NCBI RefSeq assembly: GCF_022581195.2
Contig: NC_061470.1
Location: 744,001 to 808,000, forward strand
Direction of reading: 5' to 3'
Length of the DNA: 64,000 bases
DNA from: Helicoverpa zea
Lineage: Eukaryota; Arthropoda; Insecta; Lepidoptera; Noctuidae
Part shown: one piece after another, positions 43,098 to 56,267 of the stretch
Numbering within the stretch: position 1 is the first letter of the stretch
How the letters are laid out: the number at the start of each line of letters is the position of its first letter
The notes under the pieces: generated by a model
Told to the model about the DNA's origin: nothing
The model's input: the letters and a program-made list of their open reading frames with translations, nothing else
Database searches by the model: none
Made by a program: the position numbers and the translations under genes

Positions 43098-43244
43098 GAT
43101 AAAAAGGTGAAGGAAAACATCTCGAGGAAACCTGGACTAGTCTGAAATCACCAACCCGCATTGAGCAAGCGTGGTGATCCTTCTCCGTGTGAGAGGAGGC
43201 CGCAGCCAAGCAGTGGGACGATAAAAAGGCTGTAACAGTAACAG
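43098..43244 (+). mobile_element. Family B retroposon fragment with 12-bp target-site duplication
   Basis: A 147-base insertion between TATATACTGGCT at 43086-43097 and 43245-43256. It starts GATAAAAAGGTGAAGGAAAA and ends with GTAACAGTAACAG. It matches the tail part of the chimeric SINE at 36285-36525. Confidence 0.85.
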
Positions 43245-43256
43245 TATATACTGGCT

Positions 43257-44060
43257 ATCTAACGCTGAAAGAGTGTATCAAATTCGGACCGGTAGTTCCT
43301 GACAGAAGCGCACCCAAAAAAACAATAATCAACCATTAGTATAGATTAAGATACACATTTTTAACAAAACTACGAATGACACAAAATATGGCCGTTATAA
43401 AACCTGCAAGTAGCTATTTATAGACGAACCAACAAACAATGTTGTGTATCGATCAAAACATTTTGTACTATCAATCATCCAATGATACTTTATTGTTTTA
43501 TATGCAAATCCTTTCTGTTTCAGTTTTTTTTAGCAACTCGAGCCGTGACGGGAATATACAAGTATATTAGGCTTATGTACAGACTACATGGGAAAATAAA
43601 TCGTGCTTAACGCAGCCAGTTCTTGGACACCCATACAGCTTAGAACAGAGTTTATTTTTAGGTTAACGGTTAATGAGATTTGATTATTAATTTTCATACT
43701 ATGCATTTCGTTTGGTTTCTCTTACCAGATAAAAAAATGCAAATACAATAAGGAGATATTAATAAATTCAATTTAAATGGGATTATCGTACTTTGCGTCT
43801 GACTGTGGCGGTGGCTGCCTTTAAAAGATCAAAGATAGCAAATAAATTAAATTCAGCCAATATTGACATTGGTAAAGTACTTTTCTGTCTTTATGTTGCT
43901 ACGAGGTGTACCTTTTCATAACACTTCTGTTTTATAAAAAGGCAAAATAGATTAGGTTTAACATAGCATAATTTTGTGGTGAACTTCTTATGACTTGATT
44001 GTTAAATGAGGAGTAACCGAGAGTGCAAGTTTTTAATGAATTAGACTTATTCATGTTGCA
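43257..44060. other. Gene-free AT-rich stretch
   Basis: Nothing recognised. Confidence 0.4.
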
Positions 44061-44069
44061 GAAAATCCG

Positions 44070-44231
44070 ACAACCAGTCTTACCAAGGAGTTTTTCGATG
44101 CACGGGTAACTGGGTTAAGGAGGTGAGATAGGCAATGGCTCCTTGTAAGACACTGGTACTCAGCTGCATCCGGTTAGACTGGAAGCCGACTCCAAAATAA
44201 ATAGTTAGGAAAAGGCTAGGCAGATGATGAA
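44070..44231 (+). mobile_element. SINE family A fragment
   Basis: Contains gggtaactgggttaaggagg, then atccggttagactggaagcc and an aggcagatgatgaagatg tail. It is diverged and truncated at the 5' side. Confidence 0.75.
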
Positions 44232-46491
44232 GATGTTTCTCCGTTCACCCTTTGCGTTATTCCTCGGACCTAAAAACAACAGTTTAGTTCAATTTATTTT
44301 TCAATTACCTCCTAATTCTATCGTTAATATAACATTCTAAAACTTTGTTAGACTGCACCTTCAAAAACATTGGTAGTCGAAGTGGACAAGGAGTCTGGGA
44401 GACTCTCCAATATAATTTGTTCTTTCAGACTTTAGATAATTCCATTCGAATTTGTAACTTCAATCTTTAACTTGTTGTAATGTTGTTAAATATTCTTACA
44501 ACGTACTCAAGTTAGTTTCAGGTTTGTTGTTTATACTGGAAACAGACTTTGGCTGGTGTACGTACCTGTATGCCTATTTGCAATCTCTTTCAAACTTAAT
44601 ATAAGCTGAAGAATTAGTGCTATGAATATGAGCAAATATCAGGAATTGCTGGACAGATTAGAAAAAATCACTTGGTGTTACTTAGCCCATTTATTGGAGA
44701 CGGGTATGTAGTTCTTTTTTATATGAGTGCTCGAAGTAGTTCCTGCGGCAAATGAGTTATGTGAGCCGTCTTTCCACAAAATATGAAAAACAGACAGAAA
44801 GAATTTCACGTAAGTATTAAATATTAAGTAGGAGCGTAGATATACATAATTTGTAGGCATTATATATTTCATAATTATGTTTCTTAATCCAAAAATCGTC
44901 AATTAAAAAAGTTTGAAGAAAAGTTCAGAGCTTATTTCAATAAGTAGCTATAAGCCTGCAATAAGTATTTTAGACTGAATTGATACGGAAGGAATTCCGT
45001 TTTTTAACACAAAATTTTGAAAAACATTACTTTAAGTCCCTATAATATTCTTGCACGGACATAAAATTATTAAATGATAGCAAAGCCTGCATCTACATAG
45101 GTGCCGGTGATTTTTTTGTCATTTTATCTTTAAACGTTTTTCCAGACCTTTCTTTCTACTTTTTCTTCAGGAAAAGACGCTCGTTTTGTCTGCATCATAA
45201 AGCAAAGACATTATTCATCTAATTTCAAAAAACGCCTGACAAAAATGTGTGGGTAATATCGCACGCGAGCGAATTAAGCGCTTATTACGAAGGCGCCTCG
45301 GGCTTATACCGTGGAGGGAAAATACTTCTCATGTAGGTGCTTGAAACTCGTCTAAAAATAAAAACTGTATATTTTATGAAGATACTTTTTTCCTACATGA
45401 GTATACTTAGTACTTGGTTTCATTTCAATACTGAAAAGTTTGGAGTACCATCCATGTAGGGTTGTCCAGCCAGTCCAATTAAAGTTAGGCAAGTTTGAAA
45501 TTATCGTAAAATTATTTAACATTCCCATATCAAAACCAAAACTTATGGTACCTCCATAGTTTAACAGCATTCAGAAGCCCCCAAAGTACAATTCAGAACT
45601 ATCCAACTAACATAATATTTAGCCAATTTGATTCGAAATTACGTTAATTTGCATAACCAAACATGGATTTTCTAACATAACTAGTATAGTATATAAATTA
45701 GAGAATAGTTTGCAATACTCAAGGGTTCTAAGATGAATGGAGATGGGTTGGTTATCACAAAAAATATTATCTGTAAGCGTAATATGTTTTTGTAGGCCTT
45801 CGAAGGTCCGTTTTGACTCTCTCCGTAAGGTAAGGACCGTTTTGAGATCTTTTGTTAAGCTTCTGATAACATGATGTATAGTTTTTATTGGAGTGGTAAG
45901 CAGATGTGTAGCTTTCTTATTACTATTGTATTGAAGGTCCAAGCTCCTAATAACTCTTACTATTTTTCTAATATTATTTTTGCGAATTGTTGTGAGATTT
46001 TACGCTAAAACAGCTGAAGTGATTGAAATGAAATTTGGTTACAAAGATAGGCTACTTTGTCCACGTAAGGAATGTAGTTCTTTCATGATGACACGTGGTG
46101 AAAATCTAGAGTGTGATAGAGAATCTTTGAATTTGCAAGCAAAGCCTATCGAAGAATCTGCAGTTAAAGCTACCACGACATATTTATAAGTATTAAGCGT
46201 AGTCCATTTGCATTTCACAATAAATTTGGTGTATTTTGAGGCCATAATATTTTCTGAAAATACATATTTCCTATTGTTTTCCCTTCCTGGTTAACAGACG
46301 CGTCGACTGTTCGAAGCGAGCCAACTGTGGTTTATTCTCGTTTAACAGTTAAATAGTCTTAAACAACGATGTATTATTGTATTCCGTTTGTTATTGTTTT
46401 TTGGTATGGTTTGCAGAAAACTTGCTTTAAAGACAATATTTATTTTGAGTGTTCCCGAAATATATTATCGATTTTATAGTAGATAGAAGTT
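44232..46491. other. Gene-free AT-rich stretch
   Basis: A minus-strand open frame of about 107 codons at 45942-45619 lacks splice sites, codon bias or family similarity. It is probably chance. Confidence 0.45.
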
Positions 46492-46615
46492 TAACCTCCC
46501 CACTCAGAGACATTTAATGATTACTTAAGTCACTCCTTAGTGATGGAATGTCATACAAATCCTTCACTAAGGAATGGCTTAAGTAACCATTAAATGTCTC
46601 TGAGTGGGGAGATTA
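46492..46615. mobile_element. Palindromic MITE
   Basis: Two arms of about 53 bp, starting TAACCTCCCCACTCAGAGAC and mirrored to the right end at 46615, with a loop of under 20 bases. Nearly the whole 124-base unit folds into one hairpin. No coding capacity. Confidence 0.8.
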
Positions 46616-47119
46616 GTGTTTTACATAGTTTTTGGTGGATTTAAAATTCTTTCGTAGATTTCATTTTTATTGTAATATTAGCATCAAACTTAAAAGTGAT
46701 GTAGTTATTTCACGGAAGACACAAACACGTCAATTTTCAACAACCAAATTAATAAATAAAATAAACTTTTCTGCAATCACTACACGGGTAGTAAATTCGA
46801 ACGTACATATTATGTAGGTTTGTGTGCGCGCGCGCAGCCAACCGCATGTAAACATCTAATAGTTTTGGTTTCATATGATTTAAAACAGACTGCAGTTCGT
46901 GTTTGAAGATCAATAGAAAGGCGATATTTTATTGGATTACCTCAAATGTTTATGGTTAATTCAGTTTGAGGATGATGAGACGATGGACACCGTTAACCCT
47001 TTTAATGTAGTTTTGGAAAGATCCAAATGCTATATGCTTTTTTAGTATTTAAGTTTAAGTGAATCACTCCACTAAAGGGTTCCCTTTTAAAAAATATGAG
47101 TATCTATAACTATACAAAT

Positions 47120-47283
47120 ACTTTTTTACTAATATTATGAATGTGAAAGTGAGTTTTGTGCGAAAACGGCTGTACCAATTAGGTTTATTTTTGTTTGGAG
47201 CGGGAAATAATATTTTTATTGGTTCGGGACGTACATACGTTTTTCCATTTGGACGACGTCGTGGGTGAAACCTATATAGGATT
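47120..47283 (+). mobile_element. Family D dispersed repeat
   Basis: Contains the ttactaatattatgaatgtg start, a ggctgtaccaattaggttta core and a cgtcgtgggtgaaacc end, in the order of the copy at 21254. Confidence 0.5.
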
Positions 47284-47719
47284 TTATAAATCATCAAGAT
47301 ATAACAAATAAAATATTGAAGCTATTTATTACAACCCAAGATAGGTACAAGTCCAAATAAAGTCGCACTGCAGATTAAACATAAAAGTCCCTATTTCGAA
47401 ATGTCATGAGTAACAACACCACAATGAGTGAACTTTGCATATTGTCGGTATTCCGGTACATATTCTATTTCCATCGCAATTCTTGACACAAATGTTCGCG
47501 AGTTTAATCTAGGCGCGTGTGGATTCAGTTGAGGTGCAGGCGGGCAACACGCTGGCTACAAAATGTGGGATTGATTACCGTGGTGAAAAGAAGTTTAAAT
47601 ATTGTGTTTAACATCGTAGTTGTACCTAAAATACTTATTAAAATATGAGGTAACTTGGATTGGGAACCTAAAACGTAGGGTCTAGTGAAAGTGTAAAAAT
47701 AAATTCCAAACATTTACAT

Positions 47720-47826
47720 ACTTTTCTTCCCTGCAAGAAACATATAAGAAGTGGTGAAGAGCTAGCGTTTCTCATGTAGGTATCATTGACGTTCGAAAAG
47801 TGATGTTTTCACCTATTTTGAATAAC
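47720..47826 (+). mobile_element. Diverged relative of the LINE 3' UTR
   Basis: Holds cttttcttccctgcaagaaa, aagaagtggtgaagagc and tgacgttcgaaaagtgatgt in the same order as 2330-2450. Confidence 0.5.
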
Positions 47827-50800
47827 TTTTTATAATGCAATTACAAATTACAAAGTTCTTTGCACTTTATTCTCAAAAGTGGCGCGTAAGTTGCCCGTCT
47901 ACACAGGAACTAATTCGCGTGTACCCGATTGTTTGTACTCAAGTGTTTACTTCCGTCTCGAATAATTGCCGTGTCTCGAGAGAAGCCACGTGCGTGCGCT
48001 AGTCAGCACGAGGAATGAAAGCCGTTTGACTGGCAGTTTCTGAGAGTTTCCACTGTTTACATAAATAATGATACTTAGGACATTTACTGGCTAAAAAGAT
48101 TGAAAGGATTTGAAAGTCAAGTTTGGTTGAGCAAATGTAGGAAAAACTGCTGTGGATATCAGTTGTACCTCAGGTAATGTGTCACACTTTATAGGACCAG
48201 TATTATAAAACTGAAGAGTTTTTTGTTTATGTACAAATGTATTCACTTGAAAACTAAAGTTTGCTTGAACGCGATAATCGAAGGAACTTACTGTGCCGAT
48301 TTGATTTTTTTTTAGTGTTAGATAGAAGTCGAAGGAAAGTGATCGAGGATGGCTATAGGCAAACTTTTGTCTGATGAAAGCTAGTAGACTATGTTTATCC
48401 CGGTACGAAAATAACCTAACGTGTGAAACAGCGATATACTCGCTTATTAAATAGGTTGATATTTATTAAAAAGATAGAGAGAGTTATAGAGTTTTTTTTT
48501 AACGATTTAAGGTGAAACTGAATTTCACAAAGCACCTCTATCGAATAATAATATTGTCAGTTTATTGAACTAAAGCTAAGATTGAATAGCAACCTAATCT
48601 GTCACAATCGTAATTGAGTGTCAGTTGTCAGACGCTAGAGTGACACTCGTCTGTCTGACATTTTATGTAAATTGGGAGATTTAGGTTTCAAAAAGTAATA
48701 AAATAGTGTTTTATTACTGCACTATGTATCATAGTTCAATAAGTAGCTAGCTTTAAATAATATGTTTTAGGTAGATATTGATTCTATATTAACAGCTCAG
48801 TGAAATATAATTTTCACTATCGATAGCCCGACAGTCGATACATATGGCATAACTCCATTTATTTGATGAATGATCTCAGCTATGTAGCTTTAATTGTCAG
48901 TTGATAAAAACCCCATTGTCTATACAATTATCACTTAAAATTATCTTTATAAATACTATCGAAATTACATTACTGTCTGTAAACTATTGTTATTGCAACA
49001 AATAACTATTGTAAGCAGACAGACAAATATAATATTAAAATCACATAATTTTCATAAATAATCGAGACTTAAACGCGACTTTGTATGCAAAGGTACGATA
49101 ACCTTTTATTTTTCCAAAGTTTCAGCCGAATTGCACCGAACTTTATAACCAAAATCGTTATAAAAATCCTAACCTTACAACTGCAGACAATACACTAATA
49201 TTTTATGACCCGCTCACACTGCACTGCAGTGTAACGCCGGTAAACTGGCTACCGTTGTCTGCCACGCAGTGTATTCCAGTGAGGATCGTAAATCATGTTG
49301 GAACAGTGCTGGGTGTTCAGGGTAACAATGGATGAATGGGGATTAGTTCTTCATCGTGAGATGACAGAAAAATGTGTGGAGTTTGAAACAAATGAATGCA
49401 GTTTGTTTGTTTTCGGAGATACCCAGAGAGAGATACACAATACCTACGTAAATAAATATGATTTCAATTGGTAAAACTAGGTTGGTTTTCATACGTAAAT
49501 TATAACTTAGGCAAATTCCGTAGAATGTAAGCGTAATCCACTTTAAAAAAATCAATGACGATAAATGTTACTGAAAAGCTCTACATGATTTTCAATGTAG
49601 TTTCGCAAGTCTTAATACTTAAGTAATTCAGGATGTGATGCTTAGAACTCAAAACCGGATTTTCTTTAACTACACACAGCATTTTAATATACAGCAATAG
49701 CCATGTATTTTTCCTACCTACTCATTGATATGGGAAATCTTTAAATTGATTGGAGTGTCAGACTTATACGAGCCTTTTGAGTACTTAATACTTTCCCGAC
49801 GTAGGTACCAAACTCATTTTTATTGTAACACACCCAAAACAATAAAGGCTTACATACTCGTACATGTTATGAAAACAACATTTCACATATTTAATACTAT
49901 TATGTCATTCAAGGAACTAAATTCCAAAATACGTTGTCTTACATACAAAAACAAGTGTATGTCTTACATAAATATAATAGGCACATACCATACTATTGTC
50001 GTGTAGGCATTGTTAACCGCTGAACATACCTGAAACATACAATAATACGTTACAATGCGAAGTAATGCTATGGTAGACGAGTTTGTGTACTTCAGAAGGG
50101 TAAGGCGAGGTGTCACTGTAAGCGGGAAGCGGGTGGAAGAGCGAGTTTAGATTTTTTTTAATGAACAAGGCAAGAAGTGAATAAAATATATTTATAGGGA
50201 TTTGGTTGAACATGACAGAGATGCAATTTTTGCCCTTGTTTTTTTTTCTTGAAGTGCAAGTGAAACTGCGGTAAATAGCCAGTTAAATTAATACAGTATA
50301 CTCTGAAAGCCAGTCCTGCCCTATCTCTATCTAAGCCCGTCTTTGGGTAAAATTGCATACAAGTCTGAATTTTAAAGCAACATTACATTACTGACATACT
50401 TCTCGTTTTACCAGTACCTAAATAAAATTAATATTACTAATACAACTATTTCAATTTCAGTGCAATTAAAAGGATTAATTATAAGCCTGATATCGAATAA
50501 TACATAAGCTTTTATTTCACATTACATACTACATATTTAACAGAACATTGTACAATGAAACAATTAGATAACAATACTGGAATGAATTATCCAATTTTAA
50601 ATTCAAATAGTTCGTTAACTACCGCCTACACATTGCGATAATCCTATTTAAGCCGAGTGCGTCGCTTTTAATCACGATCATTATTGTTAATCGATTTTCA
50701 ACTGAATTTTAATTAGTGCATCGGTAACAGGTGTGGTGATTGGTGTTAATTAGGAGTTGCATAGGATTTTTGTGACTGCCAGTTCTATTCTAAATTAATT

Positions 50801-51412
50801 AACGTAGTTGTCTTGATATTTGGAGCTATTGGATGCTATGAGTCTAAGAAAACTCTGACACACACAGCAAAATTCCAAGTTAGGATGATAAAACTAAAAA
50901 AAAACGAGATTTAAAATCCCTACAATGTTTGCCAATAACATAATTAATGTAAAATATGAAGTTAGGTATTTAATGATTGTGTAATTCAATGATTACGTAT
51001 GAAAATGTGGTTCGTAGTTCACGTACATAATACATAAATCATCGTCTTCTATCAATAAAACAGTTCTCGGTTTCCGCTGTCAGTATGACCCGAGCCTTAC
51101 GTCCGCACTTGACCAGCCAAGTGTGACAATGTGAAGACTGAGGAGTGAGGCCTCTCGGAAGACGACCATGTTATCATGGCGTAATGACATATTCAAGAAA
51201 TACCCACTTCACTTTACAATGGTTTATTCAATTATAGGTAGCTAAGAAAAGGCTAAGTCATTACCATGACTTCAGCATGAAAAATAATAAAAAGGATGTT
51301 TCATGATCCATATCTAGTTTTTTTTTTTATTTTATGAAGTCATGAAAATCTTTCCTAATGACAGATGAATCACTTTCAGTATCTAGCAGACATCTTATGT
51401 GAATTGGTAATC
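47827..51412. other. Gene-free AT-rich stretch
   Basis: No supported gene; the open frames present are below 95 codons and look random. Confidence 0.45.
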
Positions 51413-51425
51413 ATTTGAAGAATAT

Positions 51426-51581
51426 TATATCCAGTCTAACCAAGGGACATTGGGTTACCCGGGTGACCAAGTTGAGGAGGTCAGATAGGGCAGTCGCTCT
51501 TTGTAAAGCATTGGTACTCAGCTATATCCGGTTAGACTGGAAGCCGACCCCAACACAGTTGGTAAAAAGGCTCGACGGAGG
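51426..51581 (+). mobile_element. SINE family A fragment with 13-bp target-site duplication
   Basis: A 156-base insertion between ATTTGAAGAATAT at 51413-51425 and 51582-51594. It is 5'-truncated and ends with GGCTCGACGGAGG. Confidence 0.9.
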
Positions 51582-51910
51582 ATTTGAAGAATATATTTCA
51601 ATTTAGTACAATACATCACATACATTCAGTAGATTAAATAGGTAATAATGACTAATATAAAAACTGAGATTACCTAACATACAGATTCATAAAAACGCTG
51701 AATATTTCCAAATCATCTGGTTTTCGCACGCGACATGAATATCAAGTGGTATATCATATAATTGCCATACGTTACAATGATTGGGGCACAGCGATTAGAT
51801 AACACATACAAATTCAATCCGTATGCCTCTTGAATTACAATTCATTATTGATCGTGTTTTTCTAATTTGTTAGGGTTCATGTTTTTTGTCTGTTTAAAAA
51901 ATCATTGCAT

Positions 51911-52042
51911 TCACCCGTATAACTGGGCTGAGTAGGTCAGATAGGGCAGTCGTTCCTTGTAAAACAATGGTACTCAGTTGCATCCAGTTAGACGGAAAGC
52001 CGACCCCAACATAGTTGGACAAAGGCTAGGCAGATATGATGA
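51911..52042 (+). mobile_element. SINE family A fragment
   Basis: Contains actgggctgagtaggtcaga, gcatccagttagacggaaag and an aggctaggcagatatgatga tail. It lies 330 bases downstream of another copy in the same orientation. Confidence 0.75.
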
Positions 52043-52232
52043 TGTTGAGTTACCCTTCTTGGATTTCATATCCAAGAGCTAAAACATTGAACAGAGTAAA
52101 CTGGTTCAAAACCACCACTCAAAAATTCTTGGGTTCACATGTTGAGTAGGGTTACCGACACTCAAACATTTTTAGTGCTCAAAAAAGTTTCATTTGAGAG
52201 CGCGGCGTGGGCTGGAAATAGGTCACATATTT

Positions 52233-52545
52233 TTACCCGACTGCCAAAGAAGGAGGGTAATGTTTTTCGAGTGTATGTAAGTATGTATGTATGTCTGTTC
52301 CTTTGTGACCTCCTGTAGCCTAAACGGCTTGATGGATTTTGATGTATGAGGTATCGTTAGATTTGTCTTGATTACGGGAGTGTCATAGGATACATTTTAT
52401 CCTTAAAGTCCCACGGGATATTTTTTCTAAATTTCCCTTTAAAAAAATATGTATGCGGTATCATTAGATTCATTTCAATCACGGGAGTAATAATTAATAT
52501 AGGATACGTTTTTTCTCAAAATTCCCACGGGAACATGTTAATTCT
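52233..52545 (+). mobile_element. Lepidopteran dispersed repeat beginning ACCCGACTGCCAAAGAAGG
   Basis: It begins with the ACCCGACTGC motif, followed by GAGGGTAATGTTTTTCGAGT and a GTATG-rich stretch. Inside are two tandem-like blocks, each with TATGNGGTATC(A/G)TTAGAT, and CCCACGGGA. The same ACCCGACTGC motif occurs near the ends of the foldback element at 52911. Confidence 0.55.
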
Positions 52546-52910
52546 GCGTCAACGCAAAGCAACTCATGCGTTAGCAAGCAAAAAGATAGGGCGTGGCCTG
52601 GCATGCGGCGCGCGGCGCGGTGCGGAGGGGGATATGCTCGAGTATACAGCCCGAATGCGGGCACACGCATAAGGGCACACGTCGTTGACGGTCTTCAGCA
52701 GTAATGACTCACCTAATTCTTTTTCTTCTTCACTACCAACAGTCCAGATTGGCGGTAAATTTATGTTGCGGAGTAACATCACTCGTAATCTAAAGCCAAA
52801 TGTCGTCGAAATAATTTAAAATGGTACTTACATATACATAGTCTTCTACATCTACAACATTTTCGTTAAATAAAAACAGCTAAAAAGTTATAAATAAAAG
52901 AATTATTATT
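52546..52910. other. Short GC-rich patch and AT-rich spacer
   Basis: 52590-52640 is a GCGCGGCG-rich patch of unknown origin. A minus-strand open frame of 72 codons here has a consensus donor (gtgagt at about 52711-52706) but no acceptor or homology. Confidence 0.35.
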
Positions 52911-53187
52911 AAAAAAACAAAATACCCGACTGCACACTAAAAAAAGAGTAAAACAAGCCCCACAATAATATTTAATTTATAAATATTGATGGAAAGCATC
53001 GCAGGCGGGGACCACCTTGACCGCCACCAACGAAAATTCTGCTAAATGGTGCACAACCGAAATGACTATAAATAAGCCTCTGTTGGTCCCCGCCTGCGAT
53101 GCTTTCCATCAATATTTATAAATTAAATATTATTGTGGGGCTTGTTTTACTCTTTTTTTAGTATGCAGTCGGGTATTTTGTTTTTTT
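52911..53187. mobile_element. Large foldback element (MITE with about 104-bp arms)
   Basis: The left arm 52911-53014 and right arm 53084-53187 are near-perfect inverted copies enclosing a 69-base loop. Landmarks are AAAATACCCGACTGCA at the outside and CGCAGGCGGGGACCA at the inside. No ORF. Confidence 0.9.
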
Positions 53188-55830
53188 TGTAGGCGTTTTT
53201 AGCCGAATTAAGGGTTCAATTCGATGAGTCTGGTGTAAGAGACAAATTAAATTAAATATCTGACTGACTACTGGCCAGTTTTTGAGAACGAAAATACTAA
53301 AAATAATATGTGTCTAAGCCTACTTTCTTTGCTTCTTGTAATCTTGTTAATTTAGCATTTAGTTGTAATCAATCAAAGCATGAATTTGAGAGTTTGTGAT
53401 CAATTAACTTAAAAAAATATTTAAAACTGTATATACTTTTGCTTAGAACTCAATTTCGAGCATTTGTGCTCAGTCCTAAAATTCAATTACACAGCAAGTC
53501 AAGAAAATAATTCTCATACAGAGAAATAATAGTTAAACAAAATAAAATCTTCCCACCTGTCGCGCACAAATGTGGTGAACGAACATTTATTTAATAAAAT
53601 CCTTTTTATGACGACGTGGGGAAATATTTCCCGTTTCGCTGATTCACAATTTGTGCTGTTGCAGATTCAATAACATAAAACTGTGACGTGTAAAAATGAT
53701 TGCATATAGACGTTATAATGTAGGTCGGGCTGGTTATGTAGGGTAATTTTGCATGAAATTGTACTGTAACAAAAGTGTTTTAAAATCAATATGTAGTATT
53801 ATACAGGTGATTATAATATGTGGGTATTACTGCTAAATACTTTTAAATCCAAAGATTAAAGCTAAAGAGTTTTCTGCTGTGAATCTGAAAATCAGTTAAA
53901 AGGATACGCTATGAAAGTTATAACAAAAACCTTGTTTCCAAAAACACAGGATGCTCTACAAGTTGGTGTGTCAAGTATAAAAACAATGCTCCTTTTTTGG
54001 AACTCGGTTAAAAATAAAAGCATACGCGAGAGATACACCGAAGTAGATTATGTTGATCGGCAGTCTCACAGGAATGAAAAACTTCAAAACGAAGCTAGTA
54101 TCATCATAAAACTCCAGAGAAGAATATATTCAAATTGAATTATCTACAGCCATAAATTAATAGTCAGTCTGTACGTGAATTCGATATCATAAGTAATGGT
54201 GTATAAGATGATTCATTGTAATCGACTCCCAGTTATATTGGGCTCCATTGAGCTAGTTAGAAGTTCACCATGATTTACATGCTTCATATCCAATAGTTAG
54301 CCTTTATTGAATTTCAATGTAAGTGGTAAGTTTAAATTATGGATAGGCATATCTGTGAAATCTTATTTTAAAGAGAAATTGTTTGTTTGTTAGAGGAATA
54401 TAATTTAACCAAGCCATTGAATTAAGAGCGCTGAGTTTTAATGGCAATGTAATGTATGATTTAGTACAGGATTGTAATCACTAAGTAATTATTAATAACT
54501 TATTCGGAATTATTCCAAAATCGTGCTAGTCGACAAATCGTAGTGCGCGCTTCGTCTTACGAAGTCATTGATATCATGATTCAATTGATGAATCACGATC
54601 ATGTTTGCAAACTAAATGACATGGCAAGTTATCATTTCAAAAATAATAAATCTATGATTGCAAGCAGATGTCTTAAACTATTTTTGGCCACAAGATGATA
54701 ATCGTATTTTCTCCAGATTGAATTTTCGCAATAAAAGTAGATACAAAGAGCACATAAAATTCTGTAGTGCTCCCAAAACGCAGACAAGACTTTGTTATGT
54801 GTTTCAATCTCGTTGAGACAAACTATACAAGTACAGCTGAAAATAAAACTAAAAAAGATACAATCTATGAATATGTGATTGAGTCTTCATCTAGACTTTG
54901 GAAACATTTACTTATTTTTCTTGCTGCAGTTGTGGACATTTCTCACACTAGTTATACTGCATATATTATTGTTTTGTTAATTGAGTAGGTACATAAAAAA
55001 GTATTATAATTTGTCTGAATCTGTATACACCCAAAAGTAAGAACAAGCATTTCAGTGTTTCATCTGATCTATTCGCTCTAGCAAACAGTAAGAAATTGCG
55101 AGCGAACATTTCTAAAATATCTGCGAAACTGCAACCTTTGTGCACGAACCAGAGATTTAATGTGTTTAATGTCTTCGGTTCCAACAGATGCTAACAGTAA
55201 ACTGGCGCCGACTCATCTACAGTTTAGGTAGAATCTAGCTCCTTAAATACTGAAACATCAATGGCTACACTTCAACTATAGACATTTTATAGGTTTTATA
55301 TTTGGCTGGTGTACCATAATAACTTCGGTATAAATGTTATTCAATTCAGTTTGAAGTGGCGCACGTGATCGCAGGCAGTCGGTACCGGTGGGTGAGCACG
55401 TTTTGTTTTCTATATAGTTAACATGTTGGAATCAGTGCTATTATTACTATTTTGGGCGATAAAAATATGGAAAGTGTGAAGCTGATTTTGCATTTGGTGC
55501 TGATTTTACAAACAATGTTAAAAAGACAAGTTGCAGATTCATTTGTTGCTCATCAGCTGTTTTACCTCCATCTGAAGTGAACTACTTCCCGCACTTGGAT
55601 AAGAAGTAGCTTATAGTCTCCCTTGATAATTTTACTGCATTTTTTTTCAAATCAAGCCAGTAAGTAGTTCATCTAAAACTGCAAGATTTTTTCAAATCGA
55701 ACCAGTAATTCTTGAGATAAACGCGTAAAAAGAAACAAATAAACTTTCCAGCTGTACAGTATAAGTATCTAGGTGCTTTAATTGATTCTGCTTACACTAA
55801 GATTTTGTTATACTTAAGTAAATATAAGAC
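53188..55830. other. Gene-free AT-rich stretch
   Basis: Nothing recognised. Confidence 0.45.
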
Positions 55831-55833
55831 TTA

Positions 55834-56264
55834 GGCCTCATTTACGGAGACGCGGGACGTCGCGCGTTGCGTTGAGCGGCGCGGCCCGCACTGAATTCAA
55901 ATATATGGCGTTGTATGAGTGCGTTTACGGAGAAGCGATTTTAGACGCGTTTGTTTGAATTAGGGCGTTTTTTGCGGCCGAGCCCGCGGATGGCACCGAC
56001 GGATGGCAATTCTCGATGAAGCTATGGTGCGCCGCGTGCTTCGCTACACGCTAGAGGATTCGCCGCGGGCGCCGCGGCGTGCACCGCCACGCTTCCCGCC
56101 TCGCTTCTCTATGAACGTATATTGCTATAAGTTTGTGTTCACGCGTACGATGATGCGTGCCGCTTTACGCGCCGCCCCACCGTAAACAGAAAAATAGTCC
56201 GACGCGCCGCGAGAAGCCACGCCACACGCGACGCGAGACGCCCCGCTTCTCCGTAAATGAGACC
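55834..56264. mobile_element. GC-rich MITE with TTA duplication (PIF/Harbinger-type candidate)
   Basis: 431 bases with inverted termini GGCCTCATTTACGGAGA on the left and GGTCTCATTTACGGAGA on the right strand. TTA flanks it at 55831-55833 and 56265-56267. A 3-bp TTA/TAA duplication is typical of PIF/Harbinger. The interior is unusually GC- and CpG-rich (GCGCCGCGG-type runs) for this window. Short open frames inside are not genes. Confidence 0.8.
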
Positions 56265-56267
56265 TTA

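Noticed and set aside
52564..52782. Minus-strand open frame with a consensus donor after EEEKEL
   Set aside because: No acceptor, no upstream partner and no recognisable family; its phase does not fit CaMKK exon A.
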